Shown here piece after piece: positions 1-9,404 of a stretch of 25,322 nt of DNA. Every line of letters begins with the position of its first letter. The first letter of the stretch is position 1. The translations under genes and the position numbers were made by a program. The notes under the pieces are model-generated. The model was not told the origin of the DNA and did not search any database. It saw only the letters and a program-made list of their open reading frames with translations. This DNA comes from Pezizomycotina sp. ARF18. Lineage: Eukaryota; Ascomycota. The stretch covers positions 244,165 to 269,486 of the forward strand of contig AZLU01000033.1 in the NCBI GenBank assembly GCA_002224055.1. The letters run 5' to 3'.

Positions 1-1884
1 GTTCTAAATCACCCATGCAGCCGACTATGAGCTGAGGAATGACGAGGATGATCCTCAAATTCCGGCTCGTATACTCCGCCATTACGCCCTAGTAGAAGTT
101 TCGCGGACCAGTCCGCGAGCAAGCCGCACAGGATGAATCCAAAATAGCACCAACGAAGGCACCTGAATAGGTATAACCGGTCTCCTTGGCGTCAAAGGAA
201 AATGGCGGAAGGAAGAAGATAGTGGCGATAACAACACCGATCATACGGTCCAGCCAATCAAGGTCCCCATGGTCAAGCAGCCCCAGACAATGGCGGGCTG
301 GAGGAATAATGGCAAAGGCCTGAGAGCAAGGAGCCAGAGCTGGTCGTCCGTCTTCCTGCCGTTAAAGGCTTCAAGGAATGACAGAATGAGACCGGCTGTC
401 GCACAGACTTTTCGCTATTCCTCTCTGCACTTTCCTTCTTCGCGTCTGGTTTCGTCTGAAAAGTTAGGCGAACTAGGAAGGGACGCTGGGAGGTTGTCCG
501 TGGAGAATAATCGGTATTCAACATAGGATCCCTTCGATAAAGCAGTTTCCGGGCAGAATAAGAATACCTAATTTGATCTCAGCCATAGATCAAAAAAAGT
601 ACCATAAAGAAAGGTATTTACCAGGGTAGCATAACACGGAGAATGGCAGCGAGTAGAAGTCCAGCCCAGCTTTATTCGTAGTGATGACTCCGGCGAGAAC
701 CGGGGAGAAGAAAGCCCGCCGTACAGGGACAGATTCGCTAAAGCCATGCGAACACCACGTTGATGGACATGATATAAATCACCAACAGTGGCCCCAAGTA
801 GAGCTTCAAACGGTGCCACTGCGATGCCTGCAAGACACGAGCTCCGAAGCAACGAGTTGTAAGAGGTTGCAGCTCCAGCCCATATACTGGAGACTACCAG
901 GAGCAGCGTCCCAAGCAGAAATATATGTCTCTTTTCCCCATACCCTTGAAGTGGGAACAACGATAAAACCGCCCAGACCGGACACCGAAAAGATGCCATC
1001 CGTGAGCAGAGCTACTTCGTGACAGTAGTGTTGAACTCGAAACAGAAAGGACAAGAGAATTGGAGGACATGATGGGACTCATCCTAAAGTGATTAAATAC
1101 GTATTAACCTGACATTCATATCTAAATGAATGGTGTAAAACAGATTCGAGCAGAAGAAGCCACTTACGCAGACGCAATGATCTGACAATCGTTGAAATCC
1201 GCAATCGTAAGTAGTTGTTACTTAGAAACTAACGAGTCACAAGGAAGGAACTAGAAGACATACGGCATCCACGCTCAGGATGAACATTATCATGTCGCGC
1301 TGCGAAGGGACCAGTTCTACAATAAAAGCCGTTCGAAATGTCAGAATTTCCACTTGAAAGAAAAAAAAAGAACAGTATAACAAGGTCCAAAAAAGCTTCC
1401 TCTTTCATGTCCTCGCCTATTTAACATCTCTCTCTCTCTCTCTTTTTTTTTTTTTTTAAATATATTTTTCTTTTCTTCCCCAAGCATTCGCAAGACATTT
1501 TTGAACTCGGATATACAAAGGAATAAAAGGCGGTCGGTGCGCTTACGAGAGGGTCGTTGGGATCTTCAGACGGCTGCGGAACCAATACAATGGGGACATC
1601 GCCGGTGGTGTCGTAATACAATTTGCCCAGTTTCGTGGCGTGCCCCTTTCAGATTCCTCGAAGTTAGGAACATCTTCTCTCTTCCCTTCCAAAACACGGT
1701 CCCTATAATCGCGCAAAGAGACGGAGAACAAGTTGATCGTCAGCGAAACCCTCCTATTATTTTCAATCATCCATTCATGAATTTCTTCGCCCCTCTTTTT
1801 TCTTTTCTTTACTCGAGCGTCTTTGCAAGAAAACAAGGGCAGTGGACTATCGGAGTATCCGGGCCGATTCCACCGACAACTCAA
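1..1884 (-). CDS. MFS transporter (fungal drug/polyamine-type), partial, with frameshifts
   Basis: Probable proton-linked plasma-membrane exporter of the major facilitator superfamily. Only the first two thirds lie in the window; the C-terminal part is cut by the left edge. Reading the minus strand, the N-terminal tail ends with SEDPNDPL and a GTAAGC donor at 1546, and resumes after an acceptor at 1316 as NWSLR.RDMIMFIL, the usual start of TM1 in fungal HOL1-like carriers. Then come VALLTDGIFSVSGLGGFIVV, RVWGKR (the motif-A-like loop between TM2 and TM3), a glycine-rich helix set (SSCLAGIAVAPFEALLGATVGDLY, about 760-850, split here as SSCLAGIAVAPF and EALLGATVGDLY), and further left WTVMIGVVIATIFFLPPF, GYTYSGAFVGAIL and FILCGLLADWSAK. 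These pieces lie in different frames, with 1-nt shifts near 925-940, 697, 255, 150 and 66. The start is uncertain: a Met at 1884 opens the frame, but an upstream exon or later Met is possible. The substrate cannot be told. Family call is by motif recognition. Confidence 0.82.
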
Positions 1885-2052
1885 AAGTAGCGCTTTTCTA
1901 TCGTACTGGGACGTGATCCAACTTGTGGTCTTCGAGGATTCCTAAACCCATGGTTTTTTCGAGCTACGAACGAGATGCAAAATTTTCGCTGAATGTTTTT
2001 CGAAAAGTTTAAGGACTATTTGACATGAAGAAGGGAAAAGAACGAAAGGACT

Positions 2053-2139
2053 GGGGGGTGGTGGTGGTGGTGGTGGTGGAGGCTTTATCTATATTAATTA
2101 TAGTTGTCATTGATTGAAAAGGTCCAACCACCACCACCC
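2053..2139. repeat. GGT microsatellite with a downstream complementary CCACCACCACCC
   Basis: A G6 run followed by repeated TGG units (2053-2079) is followed about 50 bp later by CCACCACCACCC (2128-2139), which is the exact reverse complement of GGGTGGTGGTGG in the first tract. The two arms could pair as a 12-bp stem. The region lies about 170-250 bp upstream of the possible MFS start. Confidence 0.6.
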
Positions 2140-4395
2140 AAAAGGGAGAAATCGCGCCGTCGGTGGACGCAGATTGCGTTGTGACACTGTAAAAAAAAAA
2201 AAAAAAAAAATTCTCTTCTTTCTCTCTCTCTTATGTTTTTCCCTTCTTTTCTTTCCCCCCTTCCTTTCTACGGTTCTACCCTTGTATTCCTCCAACCTAT
2301 TCGCTTCCTTCTTAAATTGCTTCGATTCCTCTATTATTACTAGCCTGTACCTCTTTTTCTTAGACCCAGCCCCTTCTGCTGAACGATACACATGTTTGGT
2401 GTAATAATCCAATGATAGATTGGTTGGATGGAGATCTATACTGCAATTCAATCTAGGAAAGAAAATGTTTTTTCTCTTAGTCGCTTCGAAAAAATAAATA
2501 AATAAAAAATAAATAAACAAAAAATACTGGTTTTCTTATAAGTATTATTTTGAAAAAGATATACACTTAGGTCTCGAGACTGTTTCTTCCTTTCTCTTGT
2601 ATTGGGTCCCTTCAATCTCCAGATCTTGGTCCCGTTCAGCGATTCTGTTGCTCGGTGCGGGTAAATGAGGGGTCCCTAAAATTTCCCTTGCATTCGTTCT
2701 TCCTCTTTTCTTTTTCTTTTTTATTCTTCCCACTTGCGGATTTCCACCATGGAAAAGGTTATTGACTGCTTAAAGAACCCTGTTATATTTTTATCTTGTA
2801 TTCTGCACCACAACGAAAATATATATATATATTGCCTTGATTTTTACTCTAGTCTCTACCCGTATCTTCGAGGGCTAAGAGTATTGAGCAATATGTCGCT
2901 TGTGACAAAAGGTCATTATTTTTTTTTCTTTTATTTTTTTTTTCTTTATATTATTGATACACTAAGCAATAATATATATTTCCTTGGACAGAGACACAGG
3001 CATCGAAGAAAAGCACAGCCCGTTGGGCGTAGGCTAACACTTCATTACAGCTTCACGTGAGCGACTTATCAGAAAAAAGAGCGTTGATTGGACTCGCCGC
3101 ACGGAATCCTTCAATCTGGCAGAGACACTTCCATGCATAAACAAGAAACAGAGGGTCAAGAGAAGCGACGTTTCCATTGGTTTCGTGACCTCCCATCGAA
3201 GTCCTCCGAGGTTCATGCGCAAAGCTGAAATAAAATAAATATGTTTTGCCTCTTTTTAGGTTATCCCAGAAGGCGGGCCTATCCGTTTGTCTATAAGAAA
3301 GCGAATGACATGAGATAGATACGAAGGGAAGAGGAGAAATAAGCAATTAAGCAGGTATTCTTCTTTTTTTCCTTTTTTTTTAAAAAAAAAAATAAATAAA
3401 TAAATGAAGAATATGGAATATTATATATTATAATGAAGTAAAATAAAAATAAAGGATTTTGCAGCTGATTCTACGCGATTTAAGAAACGACATGACGATT
3501 CATTTTTTTTTTTGGCTCATCCAGTCAGTATACCGTGTGCTGATGAGAAGGTGGTGTCGCACTTATTTATCGTGTGGAGAACTAGTAGCCAATGGATCGC
3601 GTGCCACTTGATACATTTGAGTGTATCTAGAAGCTCTAGGCAAGTGATCTCGAAACTCAGTTCAGTCTAGAAAGATCCCTTGCGTATGATCTGAACAGGC
3701 CCTGGAGGTGACTTGACAATACGACTGGCTATCGGCAAACCCATGCTCTATTCGAGAAAAAAAGTTGTCATTAGAATCTAAACATTCAGGGCGAAGAGAG
3801 CGTCGAATGGGACCTAGCATATCTGGACATGCTACGGAGCCATTCCCTATGAGCTTGAGATCTGCCATTGAAGGTTAAGCTGCTAAAGTAAATTTCCCTT
3901 TGTTATGCCGTCAAGGATTTGTTCCCGATTTGGCAGCCTTTAGTGATGGCGAGTTCTCGCGGACGGAACGCCCGCAAATATTAAAAAAGAATCTCCTCAA
4001 GTTCGAACCGCTTTCTTCTTTTTTTTTTTTCTTTTTTTTTTGTATGTTGAGCAGATAATGTAAGAATTAATACAGATACTTAAGTATGTATATAAATCGT
4101 TTGATCAAGTATTTCCCCGCATCTTGTAAAGAAAAAATTTTTTTTAAAAAAAAAAAAGTCATCCTCTCTTTTACGGGTATGAAATGATGAAAAGGTGTAA
4201 AGAGATCAGGATTTCTGACTCTGATTTATATTTATTTATTTTTTATAAGAGGAAAAAAAAAAGGAAAGAAAAAAAGAAGAGGGAAAAAAAGAAGGCAAAA
4301 TATATTAGGGAGAGACAAAAGATCCAAACTTCACCATTTTTGAGATAAGTTCTGCTTGATTAAGAATCTCAATATTGCGTTGTCGTAGATCACCT

Positions 4396-4409
4396 AGATC
4401 TATAGATCT
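4396..4409. repeat. Perfect 14-bp palindrome AGATCTATAGATCT
   Basis: The 14 bases are identical to their own reverse complement. The palindrome stands alone in AT-rich intergenic DNA with no nearby gene start, so a role is not supported. Confidence 0.5.
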
Positions 4410-5452
4410 CAGTGGCTCAAATGGCTACTAGCCTATCACTTACCTCGATATATATGAACTCGCAAAAGCCATCCTGAAAGTTGGCGTTCCTATAAGATTT
4501 TACTTTACCTTTTACGATTTTTGAAACATCGAGAATATATTTGTAGCAGGAGATGTGGGACCGGATTGGTATACGGTTATAACGCAAGGTGGGGCCCATT
4601 CAGCAAGCCGGATATATATATAATTCCTATTTGCTATCAGAGATGTTTCTTCTAGAACCGTGAGAAATACACGATCCTTCCCTTCCTGAAAGTCGCCGCA
4701 AAAAATGTTGTAATTTGTCTCTAAACCTCTACTTGGCATAGCCTGCTTTTCGGCGGCAACTCGCATTCCAATATCTTTCTTGCTTTCTTTTCTTTTTTTT
4801 CGTATATTAGCTTTTCTACTCGAAGTGTGAGGTTCTCGAGATGTATTCTAAAGGCGAACCTGGAGTGGTTATTTAAATGATTGACACACAAATTATATTC
4901 CAATTGCCGTACTCCGCTGCCTTTTCGCCAGACCATGTCGCTTGAAACCGACGTTACCTTTTGCTCCAGGAAGATGGCTGTTGCTTGTCGGTATCCGGGG
5001 GATGAGGGAAGAGGCAGGAGAATATTTACAGTAATTGTAATTTGAGTATTATTATATTATTATTACTGCGGTACTAGCCATATAGGTTCGGGGGCAAACT
5101 ATCCGAAAACTCCATTCGCTTCCTTCGGCCTCGTTTTTGTTTATTGAAATTTTTTGTAAGGATACTGGACATTTCTAAGAGAGAAAGAGAGAGAGAAAAG
5201 GGTATCTATATATGCTATCTGATACGAACGAGTGATCTATCAGAAATTCAGAATTTGTAATTGTATTATTATTATTATTATTGAGTATTAGTAGTACTTG
5301 AAGTAATCCAAGGAGGCTGTTCTATTCCTTTTCCGTTATCCTACTTTCCCGTTTCTTACTGTTTTAGTGCTTATTCATTTTTTTTTTTTTTTTCGCTCGG
5401 AAAATTAGTGGTCTTGAATAAATAAATAATTTATTATCCTCTTCCTTCCCCT

Positions 5453-5474
5453 TTCCAATTCTTTTCCAATTCTT
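5453..5474 (+). promoter_or_regulatory. Tandem CCAAT-containing repeat upstream of the CFEM gene
   Basis: TTCCAATTCTT occurs twice head to tail (5453-5463 and 5464-5474), about 150-170 bp before the CFEM start codon, within a long pyrimidine-rich tract. CCAAT boxes bound by the HAP complex are known in fungal promoters, and pyrimidine tracts are common just upstream of strongly expressed fungal genes. The regulatory role is inferred. Confidence 0.35.
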
Positions 5475-5623
5475 TATTCCACTTCTTTGGCTCCTCGTTT
5501 ACGATTGCTTTTTTTTTTTCTTTTTTCTTTTTCCTCTTCACTCGTTTTCTCTAAACTCACGATAAATCATTCACGCCTTTAAGAAACACGGACTGTCTTC
5601 TCTAAAACCATTAGTTTGTCAAC

Positions 5624-6466
5624 ATGAAAGCCTCTTTGTTCACCGTTATTCTTGGTGCCTGTACCAGCCTCGTCGCTGGTCAGGCATCTCTCTCGTCGAT
5701 TCCTTCGTGGCCGTAAGTCCGATTTCTCAAACCGAACCTCGCACGAGAATGTGCACAAGATGGAAAAAAAAAAAAAACGTATCTTAATCGTTTTTGAGAA
5801 GAATTGACGTCTTCCCACTGTACAAAAGGAATAGGAGAGGACAGAAGAAACATCTATGGAGAGTGAAAGCTAACGAGCGTGCAAATATTTGTGGTTCACA
5901 GACCAGCTGCGGCCTCACTGCTATCGGACAAACCGACTGTGCCAAAACCAAAATTGACACCGCCTGCGTTTGCAAACAATGCTCCTTTCATTGAAGAGAT
6001 AAAATCCTGTGCCATTAAGGCGTGCAGTGAATGCGATAAGAGGCTGGGTATATCCAGCATCTACCTTTGTTTTCGCCTTTTCGTTTCCTCAATAAACAAA
6101 TATATATATAACGTTACTAATAACGCCTTACCTTCTTTCTCTTCTCCTTAGACGTCTATAACTTTGCGGTTAATCTCTGCAAGACGGTCAACATCAGCCC
6201 GAACACCACTGGATTCGGAGAAGGCTGCTCCAACTTTCCCGCCAATTACGACAAGCCCCAACCAGGAACCCACGCCCCCAGCGGTTCTTCCGAATCCGGC
6301 TCCGCCAGCTCCACTGCTTCCGGTACCTCTTCCACCGCTACTGGTTCGTCTACGGATCGGCGGCTTCCGCCAGCGCTCTTCCAAGGGAAACAACGCTGGT
6401 CAGAACACCTACTTCCAGAACGCCTTTGTTGTTGTCGCCCTGGCTGCCGCTGTTGCTGCTCTCTAA
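5624..6466 (+). CDS. CFEM-domain GPI-anchored secreted protein
   Basis: Small cysteine-rich surface protein. Exon 1 (5624-5712) encodes a signal peptide (MKASLFTVILGACTSLVAG) and then SLSSIPSW. Intron 1 has a GTAAGT donor at 5713; the best acceptor puts exon 2 at 5907, giving PCGLTAIGQTDC. Exon 2 carries ACVCK, KSC, KAC and EC; exon 3 (from 6152, after a GTATAT donor at 6048) adds NLCKTVNI. That makes eight cysteines spaced as in the CFEM domain. A Ser/Thr/Gly-rich linker follows, then a hydrophobic tail (FVVVALAAAVAAL) ending at TAA 6464-6466, as in GPI-anchored proteins. CFEM proteins are known in cell walls, haem uptake and, in pathogens, as effectors; which applies here is unknown. One-base shifts occur near 5975 (after CVCK) and around 6350-6385 in the linker. 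Stands alone, with a CCAAT and pyrimidine-rich promoter. Confidence 0.82.
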
Positions 6467-7238
6467 AGCGTTTAAGTGGAAGGGACTGTGAGCTTTAGTC
6501 GTAAATCTTAAAAAAAATAAAAATAAAAATAAATAAAACGACAAACGAGAATGATTTGCGAATTTGGCGCACAGTCGGGAAAAGAAAGAGAGAGAAGGCA
6601 GGAAAAAACAAATAAAGGAAATTATTCTATATTGTGTTCATTCATCATTTCAATTCTTCCTTGTCTTTCTGTACAGGCAGGTTTGCAATCAATAGGGTTT
6701 AGATCGGTCACAAAATTAAAAAAAAAAAACCTTTACTACTAGAAGGATAAAAATGACGTGGGCCTTAACGCGACGTGGAACATCTCGAGGAATTCCTTCG
6801 TTGCCAGTTCTCACGAACGCCTCAATGATTCTCATCCACTAATCATTAAGAAGGAAGCGACGCGACGCAAGCTTAATCGGAAATCCTTGTCAAAATACGG
6901 GCTTTTAGTTTAAGCTGTAATTCGGTTAAGTAGGTTGACTATCACTATTGATGACGTATATTCAAATATATCAAAACTGCAAAAAATCTGGCACCGTATA
7001 GGGCGGAAAAATATTGAAGTATCCAAGGAATATGCGCATTAATTGCCAAACCACATGCCTTTTGTGAATGCAGGATCAAGCAACGCATGGAAATGGTAGA
7101 TGAATCGCTATTTCTTAGCCATTCCCGGATCTGGTAGAATATGTCTAGTGTTTTGATATATTATAATTTAGCTAGACAAGCTAGGGAGTGTGCAAGCTAA
7201 TGAAGTAGAGAAGCTATTGACCAACCAACCCCCCCCCC

Positions 7239-7272
<34 letters not shown>

Positions 7273-7519
7273 AGAGAAGGTAAAGTCGGGATAAGAGGTG
7301 ATCGGAAAGCGGCAAACCAAGTCGCAGAATGAGAAATAATAAAGCTTCTACTTTGCGTAGATACGGAGAGCAGTTCAAATAGACACTGCATGGGCCATGA
7401 CTTTAGTCAATAGTTCAGTAAGAAGCTATATATGCGAAAACCCAGATTGTTTTTTCATGAGAGGGCACGTGAGGATTTCAAAAGTAGTTATAACGAGGTA
7501 TATTAGCAACCGTTTTCCA
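6467..7519. other. Intergenic region between convergent genes
   Basis: This holds the 3' regions of the CFEM gene (from the left) and the J-protein gene (from the right). AT-rich; no frame with recognisable protein content. The only notable element is the C11/A30 tract at 7229-7269. Confidence 0.6.
7229..7269 (+). repeat. C11-A30 homopolymer tract
   Basis: A run of 11 C is followed at once by 30 A and then GAGAGAGAAGG. It is the longest homopolymer in the window and lies between two convergent genes. Exact lengths in such tracts are unreliable in any assembly. Confidence 0.7.
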
Positions 7520-8653
7520 GATTGAACAGCAACGAGCTCCGAGGAACATGGAATTAGTTCTTGAGCAAGCTAAAAAGGAAGGGGGAGTGGATTTTTAAAC
7601 TCACCCGAGCTTTATCGCCCTGTGGTAGTTCCGTAAACTTTTGAAATCATTAGCATTAATTGAACAATAGCATCAAGAGACATCTCCGGTCAACCGGCGT
7701 CGGTAAAAAAAAAAGAAGAAAGAACTAAAAAACAACGTACCACTTCGTAAACAGATTTTCCATGGCTATCACGAACTGCTCCCAGTCTGTTTCCTGCAAC
7801 AGCGCCGGCTAGGGCCCCAGGGAAATTGCCAATTATGAAGCCCATCACAGCGCCGCTAGCACCTCCCAAGATACTGTAAAGACGACCCCCGCTTGCTGCT
7901 GACGCTGCGGATGCAGCCTCTTCGTTATTGAGCCCTTCGTCCCGCATCATCTCCTCGAAGATGTCGCCGAACTGGTCTTCTTGCCAGTTTCTAGCGTTTG
8001 GCCGCGACCGCGCATGCGTCTGGTCATACTTTCTTCGGCGTTCGGGGTCCGACAGAACGTAAAACTGTCTTAAGGTTAATAACAGCTTCCTAATATATAT
8101 ATATATTTATGTATAAATACGAAATGGGTCCTTGTATATGTGGTTCTTACGGCATCGTTGACCTGCTGAAACCGGCGAGTTCTAGCGGGGCGCTCCGGAG
8201 AGTCTGCCGGTACTCGGTCTTTAATCGGTGCGAAATGATATCGCCATTAGCTGACTCGAACGGGGAGAAGAAGAAGAAAGGTACTAGTAGTTTTCGTTTT
8301 TTAAACATTGAAATCGATTAAATCGTACCTGGATGTGTTTTAAGAGCTTGTATCTTGTATTGTTTCTTTATCTCATCATGCGTGGCGTTTTTACTGACAC
8401 CGAGGATCGCATCTATTTCTCTCCGACGTCATGACGTTTCGGGAAGGTTAACGCAAGTATTTCGTTTAGATCGGAGGGAGCCGTTTGTATGGAAACGTGA
8501 AAGGGACTTTGCATAGATGGACTCACAGTAGTCTGTATCTCTTCTAGAAGAAATGTCAAACTTGTGTTAGCAGGATATCCAGCGAAGGGTTGTGGTAAAG
8601 AATACAGCAGTGTCCATAATTGGAAGCTTTTTTGACATACCTGACGCCGACAT
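7520..8653 (-). CDS. J-domain (DnaJ/Hsp40) protein with glycine-zipper segment
   Basis: Hsp70 co-chaperone type protein. Exons read on the minus strand: 8653-8641, 8538-8527, 8412-8329, 8218-8151, 8064-7741 and 7637-7605, all joining in phase without any frameshift; a last exon probably starts at 7569, but its end is unclear. The start is ATG 8653-8651. The joined N-terminus reads MSASDTDYYAILGVSKNAT, with the HPD motif that stimulates Hsp70 at residues 35-37 (split by an intron) and the closing J-domain helix VLSDPERRRKYD near residue 70. After an acidic/Asn stretch comes an Ala-rich spacer and a Gly-rich hydrophobic segment (ILGGASGAVMGF, then GNFPGALAGAVAG; about residues 118-150) resembling a glycine zipper, which may associate with membranes. 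The last confident exon encodes FTELPQGDKAR. This is a type III J protein: no zinc finger or class II substrate domain is seen. Target Hsp70 unknown. Confidence 0.88.
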
Positions 8654-9404
8654 GATGAGCAAAAGCGTCTATATTCAGGCAGCTGTTGTTCCACTAGTAG
8701 CTGTTTGGTATCAATTCGTATTGCTTATCGCAAATCTAATAAGAGGGGCGGTAAAGAAGGGAGCTGAATGAAAATGCGTATTTGGATATTGAGGAGGAAG
8801 AGAGAATGTGTTGGCTTTTAATAAACTTATTGGGAAGACAGACAGTAGTACGGTAAGTTAATAGTTAAGTAGTTGTTGGTGTCGGCTGCGTCGTCAACGG
8901 GTTTCAAAGTTGGTGGTGGTAAGTAGAGTCAGGAGTATACTCCGACTCCAATTTTGGTGGGGCGGCCGATGGCCCCATTTTTAAATGGCGCTGGGCAACC
9001 GTTACAACTTACAAGTAAACTCACACCAAATATTAATGATACACGTACGCATCCGAAAATAGTAAAGTGTATGCATGCGTACCTGTGTACCCGTTAACTA
9101 CGTACCATTTTTTTTAGTCACATGCTATAAGATTCTTTCAATATATTTCTCAGATAACCGCGTTGGGGATAATCTTAGCAGCAAGAACTGCTTAGGTATT
9201 CATTTGAGATGTCGTTTTGTTGAAACGAGGACGTTTATGTAGCCTCGTAATTGAATTATATAAGATGAAGAAATATGGTATAAGTATCAATTGGACTTGC
9301 CACGTTAGCAGATGCGCTGACAAAAATAAAAGGCTTCTTTTCCTCGGATGAAAGGAGCATCTAGAAGAGAAATTGTAATCAAATGAATACAGAAGTCCAA
9401 TCAA
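8654..9404. other. Intergenic: J-protein promoter and 3' region of the membrane-protein gene
   Basis: About 750 bp between two minus-strand genes. It should hold the J-protein promoter near 8654-9000 and the 3' untranslated region of the upstream gene near 9400. Two adjacent inverted repeats (8926-8948 and 8958-8977) are listed separately. Nothing else recognisable. Confidence 0.55.
8926..8977. promoter_or_regulatory. Two adjacent GC-rich inverted repeats upstream of the J-protein gene
   Basis: First repeat: GAGTCAGGAGTA directly followed by TACTCCGACTC (8926-8948); the arms pair over 11 bp with one bulged A. Second: TGGGGC (8958-8963) and GCCCCA (8972-8977), perfect 6-bp arms around an 8-nt loop. 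They lie about 270-320 bp upstream of the J-protein start. Such sites could bind dimeric zinc-cluster regulators or form RNA hairpins; the function is inference only. Confidence 0.4.

Larger units (their letters stand above)
1885..5623. other. Long AT-rich intergenic stretch
   Basis: About 3.7 kb lies between the MFS gene, which points left, and the CFEM gene, which points right, so it should hold both promoters. It contains a GGT microsatellite (2053-2079), an A20 run (2191-2210), many T/A-rich runs and AAATA-type repeats. Reading frames here are short and low-complexity (K/R- or F/L-rich) and match no family I know. Slightly more GC-rich islands at about 3050-3340, 3540-3960 and 4420-4940 hold short minus-strand frames but no recognisable domain. 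I call no gene. Confidence 0.6.

Noticed and set aside
1-1890. MFS gene as a true pseudogene
   Set aside because: The same kind of one-base shifts occur in essential genes nearby, so decay cannot be told from assembly error here.
2107-2520. Overlapping frames on both strands (137 and 96 codons)
   Set aside because: Their length comes from homopolymer and K/R- or F/L-rich low-complexity sequence; no domain or splice-consistent extension.
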